A DNA stretch of 64,000 nucleotides from Bog-756 sp963699055. Its GTDB lineage: Bacteria > Actinomycetota > Acidimicrobiia > Acidimicrobiales > RAAP-2. The notes beneath the pieces were generated by a model. The model was not told the DNA's origin and made no database searches. It saw only the letters and a list, made by a program, of their open reading frames with translations. Shown here piece after piece: positions 24,654-32,897 of the stretch (position 1 is the first letter of the stretch; each line of letters begins with the position of its first letter). The translations under genes were made by a program, and so were the position numbers. Where the stretch lies: assembly GCA_963699055.1 (NCBI GenBank), contig CAVOTA010000002.1:434001-498000 (forward strand), read 5' to 3'.

Positions 24654-27600
24654 TTGCCCTCGCGCCGGTGGAGCGGTCAGGATGGAGCAGTGGGCGGGGC
24701 ACGAACACCGAGGACAGCGGCGCCTCGCGACCTCCGAACCGTGGCAACCGTCGTGTCGTTACTCCTGATGGTCGCGAGCCTGGTCACACTGCCACCTGCC
24801 GCTGGTGCCGCATCCCCGAACACGCCGACCCCGGCCGCCCAGTGGTCATCCACCACCATCGACCTGGGCCGACAGCTGACCGACGTGTCATGCCTGTCGA
24901 CCCAGTTCTGCGAGGCGGTGGACGAGGCCGGGAACGCGGTGACGCTCAGCTCCGGCGCCTGGGGTCAGCCGACGCCCGTGACCACATCCCCGATGACATC
25001 GGTATCCTGCGCCACCGATTCGTTCTGCGTCGCTGTCGATCAATCCGGAGAAGCCGCCGTCTTCCAACAGGGCGCCTGGGGAGCACCGACCACGGTCGAC
25101 CCGTCACAGGACCTCGTGTCCGTCTCCTGTCCCAGCACCCAGTTCTGTGCCGCCGTCGACTCGGGAGGGAGCGTCGTGACCTTCAACGGCACTTCCTGGG
25201 ACCAGCCGGAAGTGATCGATGCCGGCTCGTCGCCATCGGCGATCTCCTGCTCCGGGGCGACGATGTGCGAGGCGGTCGACGGCAGCGGCAACGTCATCTC
25301 CTTGACCGGTTCCGTCTGGACGGAGGATCCGTACGTCGACCGGTACGGTTTCGTCTCGGTCACGTGCCCGACCGCGACCTACTGCATGGCATCGGACGGA
25401 AGCCGAATGCTCACCTTCAACGGGACCTCATGGACCACACTCTCCGGACTCAGCTCGACCATCCAGTCGATCTCCTGCCCCACCATGACGTTCTGCGCGA
25501 TGGCCACGTCCGTCGGCATCTTCACCCAGACCAATGGGATCTTCACCGACGGCTATCCCCAAGCGGTCGGCGCCACCGCGCTCCCCGCCATCTCGTGTTC
25601 GTCCGCGAGCTTCTGCGTCGCCGTGGGCGCCGGACAGGCGTACACCTACGCCGGGAGCGCGCTCAACACGCCGGTGGTGATCGACAGCCACCCGCTGACC
25701 GGCGTTTCGTGCACTTCCGCGGCCTTCTGCATGGCCGTCGACAGCAGCGGCCAGGCCGTCCCGTTCGCCGCCCCGACGTGGGGATCCCCACAGGTCGTCG
25801 ACGGCACGTTCTCGCTCACCGGAGTCTCCTGTTCGGGCACCTGGTGCATCGCCGTCGACACCAGGGGTGACGCCCTCACCTACCAGGGAGGCATCTGGTC
25901 CGCTCCGGTTCCCGTTGGCGGGGTGTCGGACTTTACCGGGGTGTCGTGCGCGTCGACCGGCTCCTGCGTGGCGACCGACTCGCTCGGCTCGGTGGTCATC
26001 CTCACCGGTTCGATCTGGTCCGTCCCGGTCGACCTCGATGGCACGACCCGGCTGACCGGAGTGTCGTGCAGCGCTCCCACCTCGTGTGTCGTCGTCGACA
26101 GCACCGCCGCGGGGCATTCGTTCACGCTCACCGGCTCGACGTGGTCCCCGGCGATAGCCACAGGGGACCCGAACCCGATCGAATCCATCTCCTGCGCCAG
26201 TACCACGTACTGCCTGGCCGCCGACATCTACGGTTCCGAGTCCGTCTTCGACGGATCGACGTGGTCGGCTCCGATCCTCTCCGGCCCTACCGATCCGACG
26301 GCGGTCTCGTGTACGTCCCCCACGTCGTGCGCGGCGGTGGGGAACGACTTGGAGCTCAGCTTCGACGACGGATCGGCCTCGACCTATCCCCAGTCGCTCG
26401 GGATCAACTACGAGGATCCTTCGGGGATCTCGTGCGTACCGTCGCTCTGTGCCGTGGTCGACAACCAGGGGAAGGTGACGACCGTCGTCGACGCTGGATC
26501 CTCCGTCACCGCATCCGCGAGTCAGGGCGCCACAGCGGGATCCCCCGTCACCTACACCGCCGACGTCTCCGGTGACGGTGCCGCCCCGGCCCCGCCCACC
26601 GGGTCGGTGAGCTTCGTCATCGGGGGCGTCACGCAGTGCAGCGCCACTGTCGCAGCCGGCTCCGCCAGTTGCACGTCTACTTCTGCACCCGCCGGTTCCG
26701 ACATCATCTCCGCCATCTACGGCGGTGACTCCACCCTCCTCGCCTCGGACGCGCCGCCCATCACCTTGTCCGTGGTGCCGGCGCCGGGCCAGCCGTCGGT
26801 GATCGGGGTGGGACCGACGTCGGGATGTGCCGTCGGCGGGAGCCAGGTCACCATCACCGGGACGAACTTCACGGGAGCCACCGCCGTGGACTTCGGTGCC
26901 ACGCCGTCCTCGGCCGTCACCGTCACCGGCCCGGATACGTTGATGGCCACAGTCCCGGCCGGATCGGGCGTTGTCGACGTGACCGTATCGAACCCGGCCG
27001 GAGTGTCGGCGACGACCGCCGCCGACCAGTTCGCATACGGACCGGTGGTCACCGGCTTGTCCGGCTCAGAACCTCTCGGCAACGCCCTCGGCGGAGACAC
27101 CCTCCACATTTCGGGCTCCGGGTTCACCGGAGCTACGGCCATCGACATCGGTGGTCAACCTGCGGCGTCGTTCCAAGTCGAGCACGATTGGGCGGCCCAG
27201 GCGGTAACGACGCCAGGGTCGGGGGTACTGGATGTGACCGTGACGGTGGGTGACTGCACATCGCAGATCACTCCCGCTGACGAGTTCTGGGCGTGGCCCA
27301 TCGTGACGGGAATCAGTCCGACGACCGGCGTCCTCGGTGGCGGAACTGACGTGACACTCACCGGCGCCGGGTTCACCGGTGCTACCTCGGTCGACTTCGG
27401 CACCACGCCGTCGCCGTCGTTCCAAGTGATGTCCGACACGGAGATTGTCGCCGTATCCCCTCCTGCGTCGTACAAGGAGAATCTCCCGGTGACGGTGGTC
27501 ACACCGATGGGCGCGGGCATAGATCAGTCCAACGTGACCTTCGCCTACGACCCCTATCCGCCGTCCGGACCACCGACCATCACCTCGTTCGCCCCGGCGA

Positions 27601-30347
27601 CCGGCAGGGCCGGCACCTCGGTCACCGTCACCGGCACGAACTTCGGCGACACGACGTCCGTCGAGTTCGGGGCAACCCCTGCCTGGTTCCAGGTCGACTC
27701 CGGGACGACACTGACGACGGTCGTTCCGGACGGAGGGGAATCGGGCCCGGTGACTGTGACAGGCACCAACGGCACGGCGACGAGCGCCGGGGCGTTCGTC
27801 CTCACCGATCCCTCGACCGTGCTCCCGACGAGCACCTGCAGCCAGGTGGTCACTGATCCGACGCTCGCCCAGGTGTACGTCGCCTGCGGTTCGACCGTGT
27901 CGGCCTTCGACGACAGCGGCAATCTGCTCGCCACCATCCCCGACCTTCCGGAAGTCGACTCGATGGTGGTGCTGGGCAACCACCTCTATGTGCACCTGGC
28001 TGGATCAGGATCGATCGCGGTGATCGACACCGGCTCGTTCGCCGAGACCCAGGTCTTCGCCACCGGCCTCATCGGATATACGTCCATGGTGCAGGCCAGC
28101 GGGAAGCTGTGGGCCCTCTCAGGAGGAACACTCAACAGCGTCGACCCGTCCACCGGGGCAACCGTCACCTACACCAACCGGTACTTCCCCGACCTGGGGA
28201 GCACGGGACTCCGGCCCGATCCGGCACACTCCGGCCTCCTCTACGACCTGGACGGCTTCTCGACGATCGACGTCGGAGTGAACCCACCCACGGTAAGCGT
28301 CCCCGAGACACTGGGATCGACCGAAGGCAGCATCGGCAGTTCTGCCGACGGCCTCGTCACGACCGATGGCTCGCACATCCTCGTCACCGCCATCGGTGCA
28401 GCTGAGTACGACATCCACGATCCCTACGGCCCGACCACCACGTACACCGCCGGGACCAACGACGCCTCGGCCGTCGCCCTCAGCAGCTCGGTCGACGGGG
28501 GGCTCGTGGCAGTCGCCGAGGCCAACAACGGGCTCCAGACCGTGGCCCTCTTCGGGCCGACCGGCGCCCAGCTGCTGGGGTCAGTCTCCTTCGGGGACGT
28601 CGATTCGACAATCCCTGCACGGTGCCTGGCGATCAGCCCCGACGGGACCGACCTGTTCGCGGTCACGGAGACCGACGGCACCGCCGCCTTCCACGCCGTG
28701 CCGCTGATCCTTCCCGCCGCCGCGCCGGCCTTCACCGGTGTCGCCCAGGCCCACGTCGTGGTCGGCGAGGCGTCCTCCGTCACGGTGTCGACTTCGGGGA
28801 GTCCGTCGGCCACGCTCACCGAGTCGGGCGCCCTCCCGCCGGGGCTCACCTTTGCGCCCGAGACGGGTGGTGAAGCGGCACTCATGGGCACTCCCGCAGC
28901 TGGCAGTGCCGGCAGCTACCCGATGGAGATCACCGCCACCAACCCGAGTGGCTCGACCACGGAACAACTGACCGTCATCGTCGATCCCGTACCCACCATC
29001 ACGAGTCCCTCGACCGCCGCATTCACCGTCGACGACGAGGTGTACTTCCCTCTGAGTGCCAGCGGCAGTCCTGCGCCGGCACTTACGGAATCGGGCACTC
29101 TGCCAGAAGGGCTCACCTTTACTGACAACGGAGACGGGACGGGGTCGATCTCCGGCAGTCCGTCGATCTACTCCGGAGGCCAGTACCCCGTCACCGTCAC
29201 GGCCGACAACGGACTGGCTTCCCCATCGACCCAGACGCTGGTGATAACGGTCACCGGGCCGGCCGCGATCACCAGCCCAGCGAACGGGGAGGTGGTGCAA
29301 GGGCTGCCGGCCGATCTGACGGTGTCCTCCGCCGGCTGGCCGCGCCCTGCCCTGTCGCTCAGCGGAACCCTGCCGTCCGGACTGCACTTCACCGACCACG
29401 GGAACGGGACGGGGTCGATCGCCGGCACGGCGTCACCAGGGACGGCAGGGACCTATCAGCTCAACGTGCGAGCTACTTCCGCCTCGTCGTCGGCCAGCCA
29501 GACATTCGCCCTCACGGTCGCCACACCGCCCAGCATCACCAGCGCCGACCAGGCCAACTTCACGGACAACAAGTACGGATCCTTCACGGTCACCGCCGCT
29601 GGCTATCCCGCACCGACCGTCTCGGTCGTCGGCTCCCTACCTCGCGGACTGAGCGTCACAACCGGGACGGCCGGGACTGCCACGATCAGCGGTACGCCCG
29701 GCAATGCCGACCGTGGCTCCTACCGACTACTCGTTGAGGCGATCAACGGGGTCAGTCCCGTCGCCGAGCAGATCCTTACGATGTATGCCGGACCCGTCCG
29801 ATCGGTGCCCCCAACCATCGTGGGAGTCACGTCCGCCTCATTCACCGCCGGCAAGAGCGGAACGTACAAGCTCAAGGCTACGGGGTCCCCCACACCCACC
29901 ATCTCCCTCTCGGGCACCCTGCCGTCCGGGCTCGCAGTGACGATCAGCGGGAGTCATCTCACCGTGGCCGGGACACCCCCGACCTCCGCTGACGGCATCT
30001 ACGCCCTCACCGTGAACGGCGCCAATGCTGCGGGCACCACGACCCAGGCCGTCCTCCTCACGGTCGGTTCCGCACCCGCCATCACCTCCGCCCCCCAGAC
30101 CACCTTCCCGAAGGATACTTCCGGCCAGTTCGACGTGACCGCTGTCGGCGGCTATCCCGGCCCGATCGTCCTGTCCGTGATCGGGACCCTCCCAACGGGT
30201 GTCACCTTCGTAGACGACGGGGGTGGGGTGGGCCTGCTGTCCGGCGTTCCGACCGGGTCCACCCACCCGGCGTACTCCCTGAAGATCGAAGCCAGGAACG
30301 GCTGGGGGACGACCACGCAGAAGTTCCACCTGAAGGTGGCGAGTTAG
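24654..30347 (+). CDS. Giant secreted protein: 14 Cys-paired repeats, TIG domains, propeller and Ig-like domains
   Basis: 1,897 residues. TTG 24654 is preferred (GGGAGG 6 bp upstream); GTG 24690 is an alternative. A signal peptide core sits at residues ~30-52. Residues ~75-600 hold 14 units of the form VSCxSxxFCxAVDxxG, enough for two seven-bladed propellers. Then one Big_3-type Ig domain (~617-707), four TIG/IPT domains (~712-1058, GGSQVTITGTNFTGATAVDFG in two parts), a YVTN-like propeller region (~1061-1352), and six putative-Ig (He_PIG) domains to the end with the GxLPxGLxF core. No cell-wall sorting signal is visible. Likely a surface adhesion or glycan-binding protein. Confidence 0.85.
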   Translation: MPSRRWSGQDGAVGGARTPRTAAPRDLRTVATVVSLLLMVASLVTLPPAAGAASPNTPTPAAQWSSTTIDLGRQLTDVSCLSTQFCEAVDEAGNAVTLSSGAWGQPTPVTTSPMTSVSCATDSFCVAVDQSGEAAVFQQGAWGAPTTVDPSQDLVSVSCPSTQFCAAVDSGGSVVTFNGTSWDQPEVIDAGSSPSAISCSGATMCEAVDGSGNVISLTGSVWTEDPYVDRYGFVSVTCPTATYCMASDGSRMLTFNGTSWTTLSGLSSTIQSISCPTMTFCAMATSVGIFTQTNGIFTDGYPQAVGATALPAISCSSASFCVAVGAGQAYTYAGSALNTPVVIDSHPLTGVSCTSAAFCMAVDSSGQAVPFAAPTWGSPQVVDGTFSLTGVSCSGTWCIAVDTRGDALTYQGGIWSAPVPVGGVSDFTGVSCASTGSCVATDSLGSVVILTGSIWSVPVDLDGTTRLTGVSCSAPTSCVVVDSTAAGHSFTLTGSTWSPAIATGDPNPIESISCASTTYCLAADIYGSESVFDGSTWSAPILSGPTDPTAVSCTSPTSCAAVGNDLELSFDDGSASTYPQSLGINYEDPSGISCVPSLCAVVDNQGKVTTVVDAGSSVTASASQGATAGSPVTYTADVSGDGAAPAPPTGSVSFVIGGVTQCSATVAAGSASCTSTSAPAGSDIISAIYGGDSTLLASDAPPITLSVVPAPGQPSVIGVGPTSGCAVGGSQVTITGTNFTGATAVDFGATPSSAVTVTGPDTLMATVPAGSGVVDVTVSNPAGVSATTAADQFAYGPVVTGLSGSEPLGNALGGDTLHISGSGFTGATAIDIGGQPAASFQVEHDWAAQAVTTPGSGVLDVTVTVGDCTSQITPADEFWAWPIVTGISPTTGVLGGGTDVTLTGAGFTGATSVDFGTTPSPSFQVMSDTEIVAVSPPASYKENLPVTVVTPMGAGIDQSNVTFAYDPYPPSGPPTITSFAPATGRAGTSVTVTGTNFGDTTSVEFGATPAWFQVDSGTTLTTVVPDGGESGPVTVTGTNGTATSAGAFVLTDPSTVLPTSTCSQVVTDPTLAQVYVACGSTVSAFDDSGNLLATIPDLPEVDSMVVLGNHLYVHLAGSGSIAVIDTGSFAETQVFATGLIGYTSMVQASGKLWALSGGTLNSVDPSTGATVTYTNRYFPDLGSTGLRPDPAHSGLLYDLDGFSTIDVGVNPPTVSVPETLGSTEGSIGSSADGLVTTDGSHILVTAIGAAEYDIHDPYGPTTTYTAGTNDASAVALSSSVDGGLVAVAEANNGLQTVALFGPTGAQLLGSVSFGDVDSTIPARCLAISPDGTDLFAVTETDGTAAFHAVPLILPAAAPAFTGVAQAHVVVGEASSVTVSTSGSPSATLTESGALPPGLTFAPETGGEAALMGTPAAGSAGSYPMEITATNPSGSTTEQLTVIVDPVPTITSPSTAAFTVDDEVYFPLSASGSPAPALTESGTLPEGLTFTDNGDGTGSISGSPSIYSGGQYPVTVTADNGLASPSTQTLVITVTGPAAITSPANGEVVQGLPADLTVSSAGWPRPALSLSGTLPSGLHFTDHGNGTGSIAGTASPGTAGTYQLNVRATSASSSASQTFALTVATPPSITSADQANFTDNKYGSFTVTAAGYPAPTVSVVGSLPRGLSVTTGTAGTATISGTPGNADRGSYRLLVEAINGVSPVAEQILTMYAGPVRSVPPTIVGVTSASFTAGKSGTYKLKATGSPTPTISLSGTLPSGLAVTISGSHLTVAGTPPTSADGIYALTVNGANAAGTTTQAVLLTVGSAPAITSAPQTTFPKDTSGQFDVTAVGGYPGPIVLSVIGTLPTGVTFVDDGGGVGLLSGVPTGSTHPAYSLKIEARNGWGTTTQKFHLKVAS

Positions 30348-30799
30348 CTAGACAGCACCCTGAGCGAGCGTCACCACCGGTGGGAGCTCCACGGACCGGT
30401 GCCAGTGATGCTGCGCCTCTTCGGTCCGACAATGCCGGACCGGGCGACTGGGTGTATCCACGATCAGTTCCAGCAGTCGATCGTTGCACCACCGTCGTTC
30501 CCCATCCTCCGAAGATGAACTCCAAGGTGCGCGCAATCGCGGGTCAACTCCACGTGTGAAGTGGGACCTTGTGTCCGCCAGGGCGGGGCATGACTTGTCA
30601 CGGCAATGACCTTCGACGCTCCTCCATGACGCGTGGGTTGCCGAATGTTCCACCATCGCTCGAGCCTGCCCCCGAACAGTGAATGCACCCACGGAGGGCA
30701 GGCTGCAGCGCGAAGTGAGCGGCTCCCAGGTTGGCTCCAGAGTGCCCTGATGATCGGCGTTCGTCCGCCGATCATCAGGGATAACATTCCCAGTCAACG
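30348..30799. other. Non-coding stretch, left edge of the mobile region
   Basis: 452 bp without a supported gene, after the giant gene. AT content is higher than in the flanking housekeeping DNA. Its one clear structure is the perfect 15-bp inverted repeat at 30745-30780. Short open frames here have no family features. Confidence 0.6.
30745..30780. repeat. Perfect 15-bp inverted repeat (36-bp hairpin)
   Basis: Arms CCCTGATGATCGGCG and CGCCGATCATCAGGG are exact complements separated by the 6-nt loop TTCGTC. There is no T-tract on either side, and the giant gene ended 397 bp earlier, so a simple intrinsic terminator is less likely. A recombinase or regulator site, or a mobile-element end, is plausible given the recombinase-like remnant just downstream. 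Confidence 0.85.
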
Positions 30800-30812
30800 T
30801 TGGTGGACCTTT

Positions 30813-30832
30813 GGGGACGGCTTTCAAACCCC
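30813..30832 (+). repeat. 20-bp direct repeat, copy 1
   Basis: GGGGACGGCTTTCAAACCCC; the second copy at 30954-30973 differs at one base. The ends are complementary (GGGG/CCCC), and the sequence resembles a tRNA T-arm outline. It lies in the unlikely N-terminal part of the recombinase-like remnant. Confidence 0.75.
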
Positions 30833-30953
30833 TCTGACGCTCTAGAAACAGCTCCTGAACAGGGGTTCCTTTCTGATCCAGCCGCGGGCCGGAAGCCGCA
30901 AAAGGCCGCAAAACAGTCCTCGAGGCGCCCGGGAGCCGGCGGTCCGGACAATA

Positions 30954-30973
30954 GGGGACGGCATTCAAACCCC
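30954..30973 (+). repeat. 20-bp direct repeat, copy 2
   Basis: GGGGACGGCATTCAAACCCC, one mismatch from copy 1 141 bp upstream. Possibly a recombination or recombinase-binding site duplicated by successive insertions. Confidence 0.75.
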
Positions 30974-31423
30974 GGCTCCAGGGCGCTCAACGCCGACGTC
31001 GAGGACGTCGACTCCCCCACCGCAGATGGTGCTGCTCGACGACCGACAAAGCCAGTCCAGCGTCGACTGAGCACTTCTGAGCTTGATGCCATAGCTGCCG
31101 CGTACCGGCACGGCCGTTCGTTGGACGAGCTCGCTCGGGAGTTCGGTGTCCACCGCCGTACGGTGGCCAATCATCTTGAACGACTTGGTGTCGCCCGGAG
31201 GGTGAATCTGCCCAAGCTGACTCCAACGGACATCGAACGAGCCGTCAGCCAGTACCAATCCGGAGATTCCCTTGCGACTGTCGGGGAGATATTGAACGTC
31301 AACGCCTCGACCGTTCAGCGAGCTCTCAAGCGAGCGGGAGTGACAATTCGACTACGGCCTGGATATTGAAGCCGCTGAGCTCGCAAGGGCGACTTCCCAG
31401 CCTGGCGAATAAGCGACATCGGG

Positions 31424-31449
31424 GTTCGAATCTCATCACCTCCACCGTG
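31424..31449 (+). other. tmRNA/tRNA 3'-end-like fragment
   Basis: GGGGTTCGAATCTCATCACC followed by TCCACC resembles a T-arm plus acceptor strand. Aligned by eye over 27 positions to the 3' end of the window's own ssrA (ending near 56945), it shares about 21. The stem on its 5' side is not intact and there is no upstream RNA body, so this is a fragment. It is followed within a few bases by a hairpin and GTTTT, as is normal after a real tRNA. Confidence 0.55.
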
Positions 31450-31538
31450 TGTTGTAAGAAATACGACGTTTTCCCTGGTAAATGGGACTTTTCGCGCCCC
31501 GTTCGCTGCCCGAGGCAAACGTCGATGTTCGAACCCCT
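31450..31538 (+). repeat. 89-bp imperfect inverted repeat, left copy
   Basis: Begins TGTTGTAAGAAATACGACG and ends GATGTTCGAACCCCT. The reverse complement of 34868-34956 aligns to it without gaps over 89 bp with 64 identities by my count (about 72 percent), including TGTTGT, CGTTTT, CCTGGT, GAGGCAAA/AAGGCAAA and GATGTTCGAACCCCT. The first 18 bases form a small hairpin (GTTGT/ACGAC) followed by TTTT. Both copies start a few bases beyond a tRNA-like 3' end. Confidence 0.85.
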
Positions 31539-31595
31539 TCCTGAACTGTGAATACGTCCAAATCGGGTCTGCCGGTACAGTTGGCTGGACTGCAC

Positions 31596-32060
31596 TTACG
31601 AGGTCGCGTCCGCCGGTGCTCCTGGGTTGCCATAGACCCGGAGCGGGTCGACCAGCACGGCAAGTCGGCGCTCTCGGACCATGACGGCATCGAATTCGTC
31701 CCAGTCGTCGTGCTGACCACCGGCGGCGACGAAGATGGTCCGAAGCAACGACGGCACGTCCTCAGGACTGAGCCACAGCTGAGGATCGTCGGGACCGGCC
31801 AAAACGGCGTTGCCCTCGACACTGGCCCATTGCCAGCCACTCCGAAACGCCATGGTGATCTGGGGTCGGGCCCGGAGGTGAGCCCGTTTGACCGGCCCGG
31901 CGGTGACGAAGGCGACTGCCGGCCGACCGGTGTCGGGGTGATCGATGATGCCTGCGTTGACCAGAGTCGACTGAATGGTGTGGTCGGCTCGCAGCGTAGA
32001 CACGACCGCTAAACCCCGCTCGGCCTGGACCAACTGAGCGACTTCGTGCAGGCTTGTCAT
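31596..32060 (-). CDS. PPOX-class (pyridoxamine 5'-phosphate oxidase-like) flavin/F420-binding protein
   Basis: 154 residues; ATG 32060 overlaps the TetR stop by 4 bp (ATGA). The split-barrel features are LAVVSTLRADHTIQSTLVNA, RPAVAFVTAG.VKRAHLRARPQITMAF and the central WASVEGNAVLAGP. This is the PNPOx/FDOR family that binds FMN or F420. Members reduce small molecules or act as flavin-binding proteins. Co-transcribed with the regulator and next to an exporter, it may modify a toxic compound that the exporter removes. Confidence 0.87.
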   Translation of the reverse strand: MTSLHEVAQLVQAERGLAVVSTLRADHTIQSTLVNAGIIDHPDTGRPAVAFVTAGPVKRAHLRARPQITMAFRSGWQWASVEGNAVLAGPDDPQLWLSPEDVPSLLRTIFVAAGGQHDDWDEFDAVMVRERRLAVLVDPLRVYGNPGAPADATS

Positions 32061-32683
32061 CGGCGCGACGGCTGAAGTTCATCGATCCAGCGGTCGACGC
32101 GATCAGCTTCGCGTCTCAGGAGTTCGGGTGATGCGGTGGCGTGGGCAAGCACTGCGGTCCCTTGGTAGGTGGTGATCAACTCGATGGCCAGTTCATGAGC
32201 GTCACTTCGCCCCATTTCCTGGAACTGTTGTTCGGCCCCGTCAATCAGGGCTTGCATCAACTTGCCTGAATTCGACTCGGCGCCCGTCACGCGTTTGGAA
32301 AGCTCCGTACAGAGAGAGCCGATGGGACAGCCGCGCTGCGCAATCGCCTCGGCTTGCCCCGAAAGCGATTTGAACAGTGCCTTGAGCCGATCGGCCGGAG
32401 TGTCGTACTGCTCCGCCAGGGCCGCATACGTTGCCTCGATCCCTCCTATCCGCATGGAAGCGACAGCATCGACGATGTCGTCCTTCATCTTGAAGTAGTA
32501 GTACACGTTGCCCGAGGGAACGTCGGCGGCAGCAGCGATGTCGGCGATCGTCGTCCGCTCCACTCCCTGTTCGTAGAACAACTGGGAAGCGGCATCGACC
32601 AGTCGATCTCGCTTCGCCGGGCGCTTCTGTGCGCGTGATCCCGGATCCTCGGCCACTGTGTCAGTCATCTCACTCACCATCAT
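32057..32683 (-). CDS. TetR-family transcriptional regulator
   Basis: 208 residues. The N-terminal HTH reads RDRLVDAASQLFYEQGVERT, then TIADIAAAADVPSGNVYYYFK, a standard TetR DNA-binding domain; the C-terminal helices form the ligand pocket. ATG 32683 is used, but ATG codons at 32680 and 32668 also lie in frame. It is divergent from an MFS drug exporter across a 214-bp region with a palindrome, the classic layout of a repressor controlling its exporter and itself. Confidence 0.93.
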   Translation of the reverse strand: MMVSEMTDTVAEDPGSRAQKRPAKRDRLVDAASQLFYEQGVERTTIADIAAAADVPSGNVYYYFKMKDDIVDAVASMRIGGIEATYAALAEQYDTPADRLKALFKSLSGQAEAIAQRGCPIGSLCTELSKRVTGAESNSGKLMQALIDGAEQQFQEMGRSDAHELAIELITTYQGTAVLAHATASPELLRREADRVDRWIDELQPSRR

Positions 32684-32859
32684 AGACGACGGTGTCGCCA
32701 GAGGACGGGGTCAGTTGACTGACTCCACACCGCCGAAACCTGATTCCGGAGCCTTGGTCGCCAAATTCAGCCCTGAACTGGGAAACCGATGGCCAGGGGC
32801 TGATCGACCCATGTCGAAACTCAACAATCGATTTGCAGGGCGGTCGTCGGCGTGACATA

Positions 32860-32877
32860 GTTAGTTAACTTACTAAC
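32860..32877. promoter_or_regulatory. Probable TetR operator
   Basis: GTTAGT-TAACTT-ACTAAC: two perfect 6-bp inverted arms around a 6-bp centre, AT-rich in a GC-rich genome. It lies 21 bp before the MFS start codon in the divergent TetR/MFS spacer. TetR repressors typically bind such near-palindromes. Ligand and binding are not demonstrated. Confidence 0.7.
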
Positions 32878-32897
32878 CTCCAGGAGGGTCATCTCCA

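Larger units (their letters stand above)
30800..31369 (+). pseudogene. HTH protein, probable C-terminal remnant of a site-specific recombinase
   Basis: Open for 189 codons, but only the last ~105 residues look like protein: RRLSTSELDAIAAAYRHGRS, DELAREFGVHRRTVANHLERLG, then a second HTH unit TDIERAVSQYQSGDSLATVG followed by VNASTVQRALKRAGV. Tandem HTH units like this close many actinobacterial serine recombinases. No catalytic resolvase domain precedes them, the first ~85 codons are low-complexity and cross two 20-bp repeats, and the only starts are TTG/GTG codons without a ribosome site. I read it as a decayed fragment; a small stand-alone DNA-binding protein is possible. Confidence 0.55.

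Noticed and set aside
31315..31595. Minus-strand frames of 67 and 89 codons near the left 89-bp repeat
   Set aside because: They are antisense to the tRNA-3'-end-like fragment and the repeat and have no ribosome site or family features.
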